This document shows positions 52,531-62,388 of a stretch of DNA of 64,000 nucleotides, piece by piece (the first letter of the stretch is position 1; each line of letters begins with the position of its first letter). The stretch lies in assembly GCA_023663685.1 (NCBI GenBank), contig JAMPHB010000001.1:87336-151335 (forward strand), given 5' to 3'. A model generated the notes under the pieces. It saw only the letters and a list, made by a program, of their open reading frames with translations, searched no databases and had not been told where the DNA came from. This stretch comes from Blautia sp. (lineage in GTDB: Bacteria > Bacillota > Clostridia > Lachnospirales > Lachnospiraceae). The position numbers were made by a program, and so were the translations under genes.

Positions 52531-53400
52531 GTGGTTGAGTACATTTTAGGGAATTATCTGGTAGAAAAAGGGACGTTTACCAGCGCCCAGCTGCGGGAGT
52601 CCGTGGAGAAGATGGATCAGGTCAGGGTAAAGCTCGGACTGATTGCCGTTGCAGAAGGGATGATGACGAATGAGCAGGCGGAGGAGGTGAACCGGCTGCA
52701 GTCCACCATGGATAAGCGTTTCGGCGATATCGCGGTGGAGAAAGGCTATCTGACGGATGAACAGATTGGCAATCTCTTAAAGCAGCAGGGCAATACCTAC
52801 CTGGCTTTTGCGCAGGTGCTGGTGGATTCCGGCTATGTGAAGATGGAGGATATCGACGGTGTTCTCGAGGACTTCCGCAAGGAGAATGGCTTTAGCAGGA
52901 GCGAGATGGAATGGTTAAAGTCTGACGAGGCAGACCGCATTGTGCCCATGTATCTGCCCCCGGAGGCGGCGGATTTTAAGGAATTAGTGGGAGTGGCGGT
53001 GCGCACGATCATCCGCTGTGTAGACCGCCATGTTTACATTGGAAAGGCCTCTATGACCGAAGAGCTTGCGCTGTGCAGCGCGGCAATGCAGGCGCTGGAG
53101 GGAGAGAGCGGCGTCACAGCTGCCTTTTTGGAGGGCTCCGGAGGTCTGCTGCAGCTGGCAAGCGTGTTTGGCAGGGAAGAGTTTGATGCGATCAATGAGG
53201 ATTCCTTAGATGCGGCCGGAGAATTTCTAAACTGTGTCGATGGCCTGTATGTATCGCCCCTGAGCCAGCGTGGGGTTAAGCTGGAACTCATGCCTCCCGA
53301 GCTTGTCACAGAGCAGAGAACTATAAAGGGAAAGGTGTGCAGAGTACCGGTTTTTGTGAACGATAAAGAATTAGAATTTGTGGTTATGGAGGAGCAGTAA
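52531..53400 (+). CDS. CheX-like protein with N-terminal MshEN-like repeats
   Basis: 289 residues. The N-terminal 115 contain two or three units of the type KLGLIAVAEGMMTNEQ and RFGDIAVEKGYLTDEQIGNL (followed by LKQQ), close to the 24-residue MshEN motif (RLG..LV..G.I....L...L..Q) that binds c-di-GMP in MshE. The C-terminal half (about 150-285) looks like a CheX/CheC-type domain acting on phosphorylated CheY (AAGEFLNCVDGLYVSPLSQR, KLELMPPELV). GTG start at 52531 after GGGGAGAAGGGGG. The stop overlaps the ATG of a CheY-like gene, which would be its substrate. Confidence 0.7.
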   Translation: MVEYILGNYLVEKGTFTSAQLRESVEKMDQVRVKLGLIAVAEGMMTNEQAEEVNRLQSTMDKRFGDIAVEKGYLTDEQIGNLLKQQGNTYLAFAQVLVDSGYVKMEDIDGVLEDFRKENGFSRSEMEWLKSDEADRIVPMYLPPEAADFKELVGVAVRTIIRCVDRHVYIGKASMTEELALCSAAMQALEGESGVTAAFLEGSGGLLQLASVFGREEFDAINEDSLDAAGEFLNCVDGLYVSPLSQRGVKLELMPPELVTEQRTIKGKVCRVPVFVNDKELEFVVMEEQ

Positions 53401-53759
53401 TGGCGCGGATAATGATTGTAGATGATTCCAGGACATCGAGAAAGGTTCTTAGATCCATTTTGGAGGAGTGCGGGCACGAGGTGGTATTCGAGGCGACGAA
53501 CGGCGAGGAGGGATACCTGAAGTTTAAGGAGCTTAAGCCGGATTTGGTAACGATGGATATTACGATGCCAAAGATGGACGGGATTGAATGCCTGAAGCTG
53601 ATTCATCATGCGGACGAGAATGCGAAGGTCATTATGGTGACGGCTGCGGGGCAGAAGGATAAGGTGATGGAGGCTGTCAAATACGGCGCCCTGGAGTTCC
53701 TCTCCAAGCCCTTTGACGAGGAGGCCATCAAAAAGACCATTCAAAAAATCATTCAGTAG
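53400..53759 (+). CDS. CheY-like single-domain response regulator
   Basis: 119 residues, only a receiver domain: acidic pair IMIVDDSRTSRKVL, phospho-acceptor Asp53 in TMDITMPKMDG, switch residue region VIMVTAAGQ and the KPF Lys near 103. No output domain, so it acts by protein contact, as CheY does on the flagellar switch. It starts on the last base of the preceding CheX-like gene (TAATG), so the two are translated together. Confidence 0.9.
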   Translation: MARIMIVDDSRTSRKVLRSILEECGHEVVFEATNGEEGYLKFKELKPDLVTMDITMPKMDGIECLKLIHHADENAKVIMVTAAGQKDKVMEAVKYGALEFLSKPFDEEAIKKTIQKIIQ

Positions 53760-53768
53760 TATTTATTT

Positions 53769-53796
53769 CCGGCTGTTCAGTTTTATGGGCAGCCGG
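53769..53796 (+). terminator. Weak hairpin between the CheY-like gene and cbiM
   Basis: CCGGCTG pairs with CAGCCGG across 14 nt, followed by TTCTGTTG. The short T tract makes termination uncertain. Confidence 0.35.
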
Positions 53797-53848
53797 TTCT
53801 GTTGAGAGATATCTTGTAGTTATATGATTTGGAAAGGCTGGATTGGAT

Positions 53849-54844
53849 ATGCATATGGCGGACGCTCTGTTATCGCCGTTGGTCGCGGCGACCATGTACG
53901 CCTGCTCGACGGCTGCAGCGGGACATTCGGTAAGAAGGGTGAAGCTTGTGGAGGAAAGGGAAAAAGTTCCGGTCATGGGCGTGATGGGGGCATTTGTGTT
54001 TGGCGCGCAAATGATCAATTTTACGATTCCTGGGACGGGCTCCTCGGGACACCTCTGCGGCGGAATGCTTCTGTCGGCGGTACTGGGGCCGGAGGCCGGT
54101 TTTCTTACCATGATAGGGATTCTTCTGATTCAGTGTCTCGTGTTTGCGGACGGCGGGCTTTTGGCGCTGGGGGCGAATGTCTGGAATATGGCATTTTACG
54201 GCTGTTTTATCGGCGGTTTCTTAATATGGAGAGGAATTATGAAAAGGGGAGTGAGCAAAAAACGTATTTTTGCGGCTTCCATTTTAGGCTGCATCCTCAC
54301 GCTTCAGCTTGGAGCTTTCTCGGTCGTGCTGGAAACGTCGGCATCCGGAATTACAGAGCTTCCCTTTGGGCTTTTTGTCGGCGTGATGCAGCCGGTTCAC
54401 CTTGCCATCGGACTGGTGGAGGGGCTGATTACGGGGGCGGTTTTAGTGTTCCTTTATGAGGTGCGGCCGGAGCTCCTCTGGGGCACGGGAGAGATAAAGA
54501 GGGAGGCGCGCTGGTCTGCGAAGACGGTGGTACTTTCTCTTGCGGGAATTACCGTGGTAGTTGCGGGCTTTGTATCGCTGTTTGCCTCTGCGTTTCCAGA
54601 CGGGCTGGAGTGGTCGATTGAGCGGGTGACGGGCGTGACAGAGCTGGAACGCACCGGGGGCGTTTACAGTCTTGCGGAGCGGCTGCAGACAGCGACCGCT
54701 GTTTTGCCGGATTATTCGGTGCAGGGACTGGATATGGCGGGGACAAGCATTTCCGGTATTGTTGGCGGCGCAATCGTGGTTCTTTTGTGCCTGCTGTTTT
54801 GCAGCGTGTTAAAATGGATGCGGAAGCAAAGACGAAATGAATAG
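53849..54844 (+). CDS. cbiM: ECF transporter substrate-binding membrane protein CbiM, with fused CbiN-like part
   Basis: 331 residues. MHMADALLSPLVAATMYACS is the family start: in CbiM/NikM the amino group and the His at position 2 hold the metal ion, so the ATG at 53849 must be the start and not the TTG at 53843. Helical membrane region to about 205 (GLFVGVMQPVHLAIGLVEGL), then a CbiN/PDGLE-like section with two more helices (FASAFPDGLEWSIERV). Imports Co2+, less likely Ni2+, together with cbiQ and cbiO. Overlaps cbiQ by 8 nt. Confidence 0.9.
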   Translation: MHMADALLSPLVAATMYACSTAAAGHSVRRVKLVEEREKVPVMGVMGAFVFGAQMINFTIPGTGSSGHLCGGMLLSAVLGPEAGFLTMIGILLIQCLVFADGGLLALGANVWNMAFYGCFIGGFLIWRGIMKRGVSKKRIFAASILGCILTLQLGAFSVVLETSASGITELPFGLFVGVMQPVHLAIGLVEGLITGAVLVFLYEVRPELLWGTGEIKREARWSAKTVVLSLAGITVVVAGFVSLFASAFPDGLEWSIERVTGVTELERTGGVYSLAERLQTATAVLPDYSVQGLDMAGTSISGIVGGAIVVLLCLLFCSVLKWMRKQRRNE

Positions 54845-55643
54845 ATTAAAGCGGGCGATTGCTGTCATACATGAGATGGATCTGGAGGCCATGACGCGGA
54901 GGAGAAAAAGCGCTTTGCCGGACGTGGCAAGGCTTCTTGTCACCCTCGGCTTCCTTTTTACAGTGGTATCCTTCGACCGCTATGATTTGTTCGGACTTGG
55001 CGCGCTTGTAGTGTTTTTGCTGGTACAGTCGGCATGGGAGGACATATCCCTGCGCAAGGGCATCCGGCGCTTTCGGTATGCGCTGCTGTTACTGTTTGGC
55101 GTGGGGATTGCAAATCCGTTTTTGGACCGGCAGGTGTATATGACCTTTTGGAATATACAGATAAGCGGCGGCGTACTTACCATGTGCACACTTTTTCTAA
55201 AGGGGCTTTTTGCCGTCTGCGCCTGCTATTTTCTCATTGTACAGATTGGAGTGGACGGGATCTGCCACGCCATGAAGTCTCTGCATGTGCCCGATGTGTG
55301 TATCACGATGGTGATGCTGATCTATCGCTACATCATCGTGTTTCTGAAGGAGATTGACCGGATGCAGACAGCCTATCAGCTTCGGGCGCCGGGGCAGCGC
55401 GGCATTCAGCTTCGGAGCTGGGGGGCTTTTCTGGGAAATCTGCTGCTGCGGAGCATGGACAGGGCGGCTGCTGTGTATCAGTGCATGGAGCTGCGGGGCT
55501 ACGACGGCTCCTATGTGGCGAGGACGGCGGGGCGCGCAAAGTCTGCGCATAAAGGCGTGATTTATGTGCTTTGCTGGTGGAGCCTGTTTTTGTTTCTCAG
55601 GAAGGTTCCGGTGTTTGTGCTGGTGGGAAATCTGGTGAGGTGA
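54837..55643 (+). CDS. cbiQ: ECF transporter transmembrane protein CbiQ
   Basis: 268 residues, the T component that joins CbiM to the ATPase. Hydrophobic helices are followed by the coupling helices with MQTAYQLRAPGQRG and MELRGYDGSY, the two Ala-Arg-Gly-like motifs that contact CbiO. The start overlaps cbiM by 8 nt and the stop lies 4 nt before cbiO. Confidence 0.92.
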   Translation: MNRLKRAIAVIHEMDLEAMTRRRKSALPDVARLLVTLGFLFTVVSFDRYDLFGLGALVVFLLVQSAWEDISLRKGIRRFRYALLLLFGVGIANPFLDRQVYMTFWNIQISGGVLTMCTLFLKGLFAVCACYFLIVQIGVDGICHAMKSLHVPDVCITMVMLIYRYIIVFLKEIDRMQTAYQLRAPGQRGIQLRSWGAFLGNLLLRSMDRAAAVYQCMELRGYDGSYVARTAGRAKSAHKGVIYVLCWWSLFLFLRKVPVFVLVGNLVR

Positions 55644-55647
55644 TGAG

Positions 55648-56349
55648 ATGATCGAGGTGTCGGGGCTTACATATACCTATGAGACACAGGGGAATAATCC
55701 GGTCTTGAAGGGAATCAGCTTTCAGGTGGAGGAAGGGGAGTGCGTCGGAATCATAGGCGCAAACGGCGCAGGAAAATCCACGCTGCTTAAGGTTCTCGTG
55801 GGACTTTTGACAGATTACGGCGGAAGCGTGCGGGTACTGGACTGTCCGGTAGAGAAAAAGCGTTTGCGCGAGCTGCGGAAATCCGTGGGCTATGTATTTC
55901 AGGACTCTGACAGTCAGCTTTTTTTGTCCACGGTGTATGAGGATGTGGCCTTTGGACCAAGGAATTACGGTTACGGAGAGCCGGAGGTGGAGGAAAGGGT
56001 CATGGCGGCGCTTCGCAAGGTGCACATGGAGGAACTGTCTGACCGTCATGTGTACCGCCTGTCCGGCGGACAAAAGAAGCTGGCCTCAATCGCAACGGTG
56101 CTGTCCATGGAGCCCCGGGTGCTGCTGTTTGACGAGCCGACGATTGCGCTGGATCCCAGAAACAGGAGAAATCTGATCCGGGTTCTGGGGGAGACGCCGG
56201 GGACAAAGGTGATTGCGAGCCACGACCTGGACATGGTGCAGGCACTCTGCAGCCGGGTGTTGCTGCTGGACAGTGGAGAGGTTGCTTACGATGGAGAAGC
56301 GCGGCCTGCCCTGCAGGACAGCAGGCTCCTGGAAGAACATGGGCTGTAG
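55648..56349 (+). CDS. cbiO: ECF transporter ATPase CbiO
   Basis: 233 residues, ABC ATPase: GANGAGKSTLLKVLVG (Walker A), YVFQDSDSQLF (Q loop), LSGGQKKLASIATVL (signature), LLFDEPTIALDPR (Walker B and D loop) and ASHDLDMV (switch His). Slightly shorter than typical CbiO (about 270). The last codons form the left arm of a hairpin shared with the convergent phosphopantetheinyl transferase gene. Confidence 0.93.
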   Translation: MIEVSGLTYTYETQGNNPVLKGISFQVEEGECVGIIGANGAGKSTLLKVLVGLLTDYGGSVRVLDCPVEKKRLRELRKSVGYVFQDSDSQLFLSTVYEDVAFGPRNYGYGEPEVEERVMAALRKVHMEELSDRHVYRLSGGQKKLASIATVLSMEPRVLLFDEPTIALDPRNRRNLIRVLGETPGTKVIASHDLDMVQALCSRVLLLDSGEVAYDGEARPALQDSRLLEEHGL

Positions 56350-56379
56350 CGGCGGAAAATTTGTCCGCCGTTACAGCCC
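56341..56379. terminator. Hairpin overlapping the stop codons of both convergent genes
   Basis: GGGCTGTAGCGGCGGA pairs with TCCGCCGTTACAGCCC over 16 bp with one G-U around a 7-nt loop. The left arm contains the TAG of cbiO and the right arm the TAA of the transferase gene on the other strand, so one structure serves as end signal for both. The T tract after it on the plus strand is interrupted. Confidence 0.65.
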
Positions 56380-57033
56380 GTTTGGCGTTTGTTCATTATT
56401 ATGGCGGGTTCGCCAGTGAGTGTCTGTAAGAATAGTCAACTGATAATCGGGTGGGTCACAGCACAGGGACAGCATATAGCCTGCGTGCTGAAAGGTAATA
56501 AGCCTTGCGTCGCTTGTCACGTCGAAGGAATTCAGCGCGACCGTCAGTCCGCTTCCCGTGTATTTCGTGTAGGCCTCCTTTCGCGTCCAGAGCTCGCAAA
56601 ACCGGGTTCCGCGCCCATGGTCGGCCTGCAGCACATAGGCGGCCTCTTTTTCTGTGTAAAAGCGGCGGGCAAGTTTTTCCGCATCACCCCGGGGCGGACA
56701 GTACTCAATGTCGATTCCAACAGGTGAGCCCGCGACCGCGAGGGCGAGAGCGTCCTTCGTGTGCGACCAGTTGAAATGAAAGCCCTCATGGCCGCAGAGA
56801 TAAGGCTTTCCGTGCTCCGATTTCTGAAAGTGCAGGGAGTCGTTTTCCACGGCAAGCTGTCTGCAGGCAATGCGGCGGAGCAGAAGCTCGGCGCAGAGGC
56901 TCAGTATTTTGTTCCTGTCCGAGGGCATATCTGCAATGCGTGCCTGCCGCTCCATGGAAATCTGCGGGAGCAGGGGGGCATAGTCAGCCCAGCCGGCAGA
57001 GTCCGGTAACTGGTAAAAATATATGTCTGTCAT
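56371..57033 (-). CDS. 4'-phosphopantetheinyl transferase, Sfp type
   Basis: 220 residues. Transfers phosphopantetheine from CoA to carrier proteins. Motifs: FHFNWSHTKDALALAV, VGIDIEYCPP (Mg2+ site) and FCELWTRKEAYTKYTGSGL (catalytic Glu and Lys). Sfp-type enzymes usually serve secondary or fatty-acid carrier proteins; no such cluster is next to it. Monocistronic, transcribed away from the str operon. Confidence 0.9.
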   Translation of the reverse strand: MTDIYFYQLPDSAGWADYAPLLPQISMERQARIADMPSDRNKILSLCAELLLRRIACRQLAVENDSLHFQKSEHGKPYLCGHEGFHFNWSHTKDALALAVAGSPVGIDIEYCPPRGDAEKLARRFYTEKEAAYVLQADHGRGTRFCELWTRKEAYTKYTGSGLTVALNSFDVTSDARLITFQHAGYMLSLCCDPPDYQLTILTDTHWRTRHNNEQTPNGL

Positions 57034-57100
57034 AGGAATAATTTAGCATATGGCGCTTTTTTTGTATAGTGAAAAGTATCGTGAGAAAAACATTTTTTTC

Positions 57101-57129
57101 TTGACAACAAAATAGAAAACATATATAAT
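57101..57129 (+). promoter_or_regulatory. Consensus promoter of the str operon
   Basis: TTGACA (57101-57106), 17-nt spacer, TATAAT (57124-57129). Both boxes are perfect, as expected for ribosomal protein genes. Confidence 0.9.
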
Positions 57130-57204
57130 GTCCTAGCATGTGTTATTTGTGCTTTTTTTGCGTACAGTAATACATGGCGGAAAATAATACAGGAGGTGAA
57201 ATCA

Positions 57205-57624
57205 ATGCCAACATTTAACCAGTTAGTTAGAAAGGGACGTCAGACGGCTGTAAAGAAGTCTACCGCACCTGCGCTTCAGAGAAGCTACAACTCTCTGCAG
57301 AAGAGACCGATCAATACTTCTTCTCCGCAGAAGCGTGGCGTATGTACGGCTGTTAAGACAGCTACCCCTAAGAAGCCTAACTCCGCTCTTCGTAAGATTG
57401 CCAGAGTTCGTCTTTCCAACGGAATTGAAGTGACCAGCTACATTCCGGGCGAGGGACACAATCTTCAGGAGCACAGTGTTGTTCTGATTCGTGGCGGACG
57501 TGTAAAGGATTTGCCTGGTACACGTTACCATATCATCCGTGGTACGCTTGATACCGCTGGTGTTGCGAACCGGAAGCAGGCCCGTTCCAAGTACGGTGCC
57601 AAGAGACCGAAGGCTTCCAAGTAA
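57205..57624 (+). CDS. rpsL: 30S ribosomal protein S12
   Basis: 139 residues beginning [20 protein letters not shown]. The streptomycin-related loop [15 protein letters not shown] and the [14 protein letters not shown] segment are typical. AGGAGGTG precedes the ATG at 57205; the GTG three codons earlier is part of the ribosome binding site. First gene of the str operon. Confidence 0.97.
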   Translation: MPTFNQLVRKGRQTAVKKSTAPALQRSYNSLQKRPINTSSPQKRGVCTAVKTATPKKPNSALRKIARVRLSNGIEVTSYIPGEGHNLQEHSVVLIRGGRVKDLPGTRYHIIRGTLDTAGVANRKQARSKYGAKRPKASK

Positions 57625-57764
57625 GCCGCGGCTCGACAATAGTATCACAATTAGAGCTAGTAGGTTAGTGTTGGGATTTATTTCATTTTTGAAATAAGGA
57701 GCACTACACATTAGACACATGTGAGTACCGTTGATCTAATTATTTAGTTAAGGAGGGAAGTAAC
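57625..57764 (+). other. rpsL-rpsG intergenic region with possible structure
   Basis: 140 nt between S12 and S7 genes. TTATTTC and GAAATAA can form a short stem, and ATTAGA (57711) can pair with TCTAAT (57734). In Escherichia coli S7 binds the corresponding gap to control the operon; whether this one does is unknown. No terminator with a T tract is present. Confidence 0.3.
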
Positions 57765-58235
57765 GTGCCACGTAAAGGACATACTCAGAAAAGAGACGTA
57801 TTGGCAGATCCGTTGTACAATGACAAGGTGGTAACCAAGCTGATCAACAATATTATGCTGGACGGCAAAAAGGGTGTTGCACAGAAGATCGTTTACGGCG
57901 CATTTTCCAGAGTAGAGGAAAAGACTGGAAAGCCTGCACTCGAGGTATTCGAGGAGGCTATGAACAATGTTATGCCTGCCCTTGAGGTAAAGGCAAGACG
58001 TATCGGCGGAGCTACCTATCAGGTACCCATCGAGGTTCGCCCGGAGCGCCGTCAGGCGCTGGCTCTTCGCTGGCTGACCAATTTTTCCCGCGCGAGAGGT
58101 GAGAAGACGCAGGAAGAGAGACTGGCGAACGAGATCATGGATGCAGCGAACAATACCGGCGCAGCCGTGAAGAGAAAAGAAGATATGCACAAAATGGCAG
58201 AGGCGAACAAGGCCTTCGCGCATTACAGATTCTAA
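57765..58235 (+). CDS. rpsG: 30S ribosomal protein S7
   Basis: 156 residues beginning [60 protein letters not shown] and the C-terminal AHYRF match S7. GTG start with AAGGAGGG upstream. It binds the 3' major domain of 16S rRNA and nucleates head assembly. Confidence 0.97.
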   Translation: MPRKGHTQKRDVLADPLYNDKVVTKLINNIMLDGKKGVAQKIVYGAFSRVEEKTGKPALEVFEEAMNNVMPALEVKARRIGGATYQVPIEVRPERRQALALRWLTNFSRARGEKTQEERLANEIMDAANNTGAAVKRKEDMHKMAEANKAFAHYRF

Positions 58236-58250
58236 TAGGAGGAAAAAACC

Positions 58251-60368
58251 TTGGCTGGAAGAGAATATCCACTTGAGAGAACCAGAAATATTGGAATTAT
58301 GGCTCATATCGATGCGGGTAAGACCACATTGACCGAGCGTATTCTGTATTATACTGGTGTGAATTACAAAATTGGTGATACTCACGAAGGTACTGCTACC
58401 ATGGACTGGATGGCGCAGGAGCAGGAGAGGGGTATCACAATCACTTCAGCCGCAACTACTTGTCACTGGACATTAGAGGAGCAGACGAAACCGAAGGCTG
58501 GCGCGCTTGAGCATCGTATCAATATTATTGATACTCCCGGACATGTAGATTTTACGGTTGAGGTAGAGCGTTCCCTCCGCGTATTGGACGGCGCCGTTGG
58601 TGTCTTCTGTGCGAAGGGTGGTGTGGAGCCGCAGTCAGAGAATGTATGGCGTCAGGCTGACACCTATAATGTGCCCCGTATGGCGTTTATTAACAAGATG
58701 GACATCCTTGGGGCGGACTTCTACGGAGCTGTAGACCAGATTCGTAACAGACTGGGCAAAAATGCAATTGTTCTCCAGCTGCCAATCGGCAAGGAGGATG
58801 ATTTCAAGGGCATTATTGATCTGTTCGAGATGAAGGCCTATATCTACAATGATGAGAAGGGCGATGATATTACAGTGACCGATGATCTCGGCGATATGGC
58901 GGATCAGGCGGAGCTGTATAAGACGGAGCTTGTCGAGAAAATTTGCGAGCTGGACGATGATCTGATGATGATGTATCTCGAGGGTGAGGAGCCCTCTGTG
59001 GAGCAGATGAAGGCTGTTCTGCGCAAGGCGACATGCGAGTGTACGGCGGTTCCGGTATGCTGTGGTTCTGCGTACCGCAACAAGGGCGTCCAGAAGCTTT
59101 TGGATGCAGTCCTCGAGTTTATGCCGGCTCCGACGGATATCCCGGCTATCAAGGGTGTGGATCTGGACGGCAATGAGATTGAGCGCCACGCTTCCGACGA
59201 CGAGCCGTTTTCTGCTTTGGCATTCAAGATTATGGCTGACCCGTTTGTGGGTAAGCTGGCATTTTTCCGCGTGTACTCGGGAACCTGCAAGGGAGGCTCC
59301 TATGTATTGAACGCGACAAAGGATAAAAAGGAGCGTATCGGACGTATCCTGCAGATGCACGCGAACAAGAGAGAGGAGCTGGATATAGTTTATTCCGGCG
59401 ATATCGCGGCAGCCGTAGGCTTTAAGTTTACGACGACCGGCGATACGATCTGTGATGATCAGCATCCGGTAATCCTTGAGTCCATGGAATTCCCGGAGCC
59501 GGTTATCGAGCTGGCGATTGAGCCGAAGACGAAAGCGGGACAAGGCAAGATGGGCGAGGCTCTCGCAAAGCTTGCGGAGGAGGATCCGACCTTCCGTGCG
59601 CACACCAATCAGGAGACGGGACAGACCATTATCGCAGGTATGGGCGAGCTCCATCTGGAGATTATTGTGGATCGTCTGCTTCGCGAGTTTAAGGTCGAGG
59701 CCAATGTAGGCGCTCCGCAGGTTGCATACAAGGAGACTTTCACGAAGCCGGTGGATCAGGAATATAAGTATGCAAAGCAGTCCGGTGGACGTGGACAGTA
59801 CGGTCACTGTAAGGTTCGTTTCGAGCCGATGGACGCCAACGGGGAGGAGCTGTACAAGTTCGACTCCGAGGTGGTCGGCGGTGCGATTCCGAAGGAGTAT
59901 ATCCCGGCAATCGGCGAGGGTATCGAAGAGGCGACCAAGGCGGGCTCGCTTGGAGGATTCCCGGTGGTTGGCATCCATGCGACTGTGTATGATGGTTCCT
60001 ACCATGAGGTCGATTCTTCTGAGATGGCCTTCCATATCGCAGGTTCCATGTGCTTCAAGGAGGCGATGCAGAAGGCTGCGCCAGTGCTCCTGGAGCCGAT
60101 TATGAAGGTTGAGGTGACCATGCCTGAGGAGTATATGGGCGACGTTATTGGCGATATCAATTCCCGTCGCGGCCGTATCGAGGGTATGGATGATCTGGGC
60201 GGCGGCAAGATCGTGCGTGGCTATGTACCACTTGCCGAGATGTTCGGATATTCCACAGATTTGCGTTCAAAGACGCAGGGGCGCGGTAACTACTCTATGT
60301 TTTTTGAGAAGTACGAGCCGGTGCCGAAGAACGTGCAGGACAAGGTTCTTACGGCAAGAACGAAATAA
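58251..60368 (+). CDS. fusA: Translation elongation factor G
   Basis: 705 residues. GTPase that drives translocation. G1 [16 protein letters not shown]3 [21 protein letters not shown]4 FINKMD, and the domain IV segment [17 protein letters not shown] are present. TTG start at 58251 behind AGGAGG, 15 nt after rpsG. The long open frame on the opposite strand is a compositional shadow. Confidence 0.97.
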   Translation: MAGREYPLERTRNIGIMAHIDAGKTTLTERILYYTGVNYKIGDTHEGTATMDWMAQEQERGITITSAATTCHWTLEEQTKPKAGALEHRINIIDTPGHVDFTVEVERSLRVLDGAVGVFCAKGGVEPQSENVWRQADTYNVPRMAFINKMDILGADFYGAVDQIRNRLGKNAIVLQLPIGKEDDFKGIIDLFEMKAYIYNDEKGDDITVTDDLGDMADQAELYKTELVEKICELDDDLMMMYLEGEEPSVEQMKAVLRKATCECTAVPVCCGSAYRNKGVQKLLDAVLEFMPAPTDIPAIKGVDLDGNEIERHASDDEPFSALAFKIMADPFVGKLAFFRVYSGTCKGGSYVLNATKDKKERIGRILQMHANKREELDIVYSGDIAAAVGFKFTTTGDTICDDQHPVILESMEFPEPVIELAIEPKTKAGQGKMGEALAKLAEEDPTFRAHTNQETGQTIIAGMGELHLEIIVDRLLREFKVEANVGAPQVAYKETFTKPVDQEYKYAKQSGGRGQYGHCKVRFEPMDANGEELYKFDSEVVGGAIPKEYIPAIGEGIEEATKAGSLGGFPVVGIHATVYDGSYHEVDSSEMAFHIAGSMCFKEAMQKAAPVLLEPIMKVEVTMPEEYMGDVIGDINSRRGRIEGMDDLGGGKIVRGYVPLAEMFGYSTDLRSKTQGRGNYSMFFEKYEPVPKNVQDKVLTARTK

Positions 60369-60371
60369 GGC

Positions 60372-60400
60372 TTGAAAAATAGCGGATTATTATATATAAT
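60372..60400 (+). promoter_or_regulatory. Separate promoter for tuf
   Basis: TTGAAA (60372-60377), 17-nt spacer, TATAAT (60395-60400) in the 105-nt gap after fusA. It allows extra EF-Tu synthesis beyond read-through from the str promoter. Confidence 0.7.
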
Positions 60401-60473
60401 CAAATCAGTCGTTTATTAACAAGAAAAATATTGCCCGAACAAAAGGGTATAAAAATGAAGGAGGATGTTTCAA

Positions 60474-61661
60474 ATGGCAAAGGCTAAATTTGAAAGAACA
60501 AAACCACATTGTAATATCGGTACCATTGGTCATGTAGATCATGGTAAGACTACTCTGACAGCAGCAATTACAAAGGTGCTGGCTGCGCGTGTTGCCGGTA
60601 ACACAGCTACAGATTTCGAGAACATTGACAAGGCTCCCGAGGAGAGAGAGCGTGGTATCACAATTTCTACCGCTCACGTTGAGTATGAGACTGAGAAGAG
60701 ACATTACGCACACGTTGACTGTCCTGGACATGCTGACTACGTTAAGAACATGATCACTGGTGCGGCACAGATGGACGGCGCTGTCCTTGTAGTGGCAGCT
60801 ACAGACGGTGTTATGGCGCAGACAAAGGAGCACATCCTTCTGTCCCGTCAGGTAGGCGTTCCGTATATCGTTGTATTCCTGAACAAGTGCGACATGGTAG
60901 ACGATCCTGAGCTGATCGAGCTGGTTGAGATGGAAGTTACCGAGCAGCTTGAGGAGTACGAGTTCCAGGATTGCCCGATCATCAAGGGCTCTGCGCTGAA
61001 GGCTCTGGAGGATCCGAGTGGCGAGTGGGGCGACAAGATCATGGAGCTTATGAGCACGATTGACGAGTATATTCCGGATCCGCAGCGTGAGACAGACAAG
61101 CCGTTCCTGATGCCAGTAGAGGATGTATTTACGATTACCGGTCGTGGTACTGTTGCAACTGGTAGAGTAGAGCGTGGTACACTTCACCTCAACGAGGAGC
61201 TTGAGATTGTAGGTATCAAGGAAGATACGATGAAGACGGTTGTAACCGGTATCGAGATGTTCCGCAAGCAGCTGGACGAGGCTATGGCTGGTGATAACAT
61301 CGGTGCTCTGCTTCGTGGTATCAACCGTGACCAGATTGAGAGAGGTCAGGTTTTGGCTAAGCCGGGTACTGTTACCTGCCATACCAAGTTTACCGCTCAG
61401 GTATACGTTCTGACAAAGGACGAGGGTGGCCGTCATACACCGTTCTTCAACAACTACCGTCCGCAGTTCTATTTCAGAACAACTGACGTAACGGGTGTCT
61501 GCAATCTTCCGAGTGGCACAGAGATGTGTATGCCGGGCGATAACGTAGAGATGACGATTGAGCTGATTCATCCGATCGCTATGGAGCAGGGACTTACCTT
61601 CGCTATCCGTGAGGGTGGCAGGACTGTTGGGTCTGGTAGGGTTGCTACGATTGTTGAGTAA
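60474..61661 (+). CDS. tuf: Translation elongation factor Tu
   Basis: 395 residues, starting [35 protein letters not shown] (G1), [13 protein letters not shown] (switch I), [20 protein letters not shown] (G3), [10 protein letters not shown] (G4) and domains II-III follow the standard pattern. GAAGGAGG precedes the ATG at 60474; the ATG at 60465 lies inside the ribosome binding site. Last gene of the str operon. Confidence 0.97.
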   Translation: MAKAKFERTKPHCNIGTIGHVDHGKTTLTAAITKVLAARVAGNTATDFENIDKAPEERERGITISTAHVEYETEKRHYAHVDCPGHADYVKNMITGAAQMDGAVLVVAATDGVMAQTKEHILLSRQVGVPYIVVFLNKCDMVDDPELIELVEMEVTEQLEEYEFQDCPIIKGSALKALEDPSGEWGDKIMELMSTIDEYIPDPQRETDKPFLMPVEDVFTITGRGTVATGRVERGTLHLNEELEIVGIKEDTMKTVVTGIEMFRKQLDEAMAGDNIGALLRGINRDQIERGQVLAKPGTVTCHTKFTAQVYVLTKDEGGRHTPFFNNYRPQFYFRTTDVTGVCNLPSGTEMCMPGDNVEMTIELIHPIAMEQGLTFAIREGGRTVGSGRVATIVE

Positions 61662-61683
61662 TTGGTAGAAATGCAGTAAAATC

Positions 61684-61716
61684 AAGGGTTTCGGAGATTT
61701 TTCCGAAACCCTTTTT
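61684..61716 (+). terminator. Intrinsic terminator of the str operon
   Basis: AAGGGTTTCGG pairs with CCGAAACCCTT around an 8-nt loop (AGATTTTT), followed by Ts. Everything to its right is AT-rich and differs from the preceding chromosome. Confidence 0.9.
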
Positions 61717-61745
61717 ACATTATAAAACAATTCCAAAATGGTCTG

Positions 61746-61767
61746 TGGTTCTAAAATGGTTCTAAAA
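61746..61767 (+). repeat. Tandem 11-bp repeat at the edge of the integrase region
   Basis: TGGTTCTAAAA occurs twice without a gap, directly after the tuf terminator and next to a small palindrome (TGTCC-ACTA-GGACA, 61772-61785). It may be part of an integrase arm site or attachment site. I see no second copy of the 11-mer near the right end of the window. Confidence 0.4.
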
Positions 61768-61802
61768 AATATGTCCACTAGGACAATATGTGAAAATACT
61801 CA

Positions 61803-62303
61803 CTAATAGTTTTCAACAGGAATATTAAATGAGTTCATCAGACTGTCTATCCATATATTATATTCATCAGTATCAATCTGTTCACTTTCAAGTTCTTTGT
61901 TTAATTCATTCCAACGAGATACAAGGGATGCAATCTGTGGACTTTCTATGTTGATGGATGCTACCAAACGTCTGGTAGCTGTGTTGACAGAAGTGGAACA
62001 TTCTACAGAAATCCCTGCTTTTATTAATTCCATTATCACTTTTAAAATATCTGAGTATGTGTTGATGCTTAATTCTTTGCTGGGTTTAATTGTATATCCA
62101 AAAAATAAATCTTCCTTAATACCAATAATAGAACAGAATTTTTGAATTACTTCTATGGGTGGCTCACTGTATCCGTTTTCATAATTAGAATAGGTTGGAA
62201 CGGATAATTCTAATTTAGCAGCCATTTCTTTTTGGGACATATCAGCCTCCATACGAAACGACTTTAAACGCTTATCTACATGTAAATAATGTGCTATCCG
62301 CAT
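61803..62303 (-). CDS. XRE-family repressor of the integrative element
   Basis: 166 residues. N-terminal HTH (SFRMEADMSQKEMAAKLELS followed by VPTYSNYENGYSEPP) of the Cro/C1 class; the rest (about 75-166) is helical and of unknown function (WNELNKELESEQIDTDEYNI). GAGGTGAG precedes the ATG. Divergent from the excisionase and integrase genes and separated by 168 nt of AT-rich DNA where it probably binds. Confidence 0.85.
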   Translation of the reverse strand: MRIAHYLHVDKRLKSFRMEADMSQKEMAAKLELSVPTYSNYENGYSEPPIEVIQKFCSIIGIKEDLFFGYTIKPSKELSINTYSDILKVIMELIKAGISVECSTSVNTATRRLVASINIESPQIASLVSRWNELNKELESEQIDTDEYNIWIDSLMNSFNIPVENY

Positions 62304-62388
62304 CTTCTCACCTCACGTCGAACTTTTAATTATTATACCACAATTTCAATGATAATAAATAGAAATATCCAAATTTTAATATTTTTGC

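Noticed and set aside
53760-53848. Possible cobalamin riboswitch before cbiM
   Set aside because: The gap is only 89 nt and has no B12-box; it is too short for a cobalamin aptamer.
58635-60035. A 466-codon open frame on the minus strand opposite fusA
   Set aside because: It lies entirely within an unmistakable EF-G gene, has no family resemblance and no ribosome binding site; it results from codon bias.
60405-61778. A 457-codon open frame on the minus strand opposite tuf
   Set aside because: Same explanation as for fusA; it also runs through the str operon terminator.
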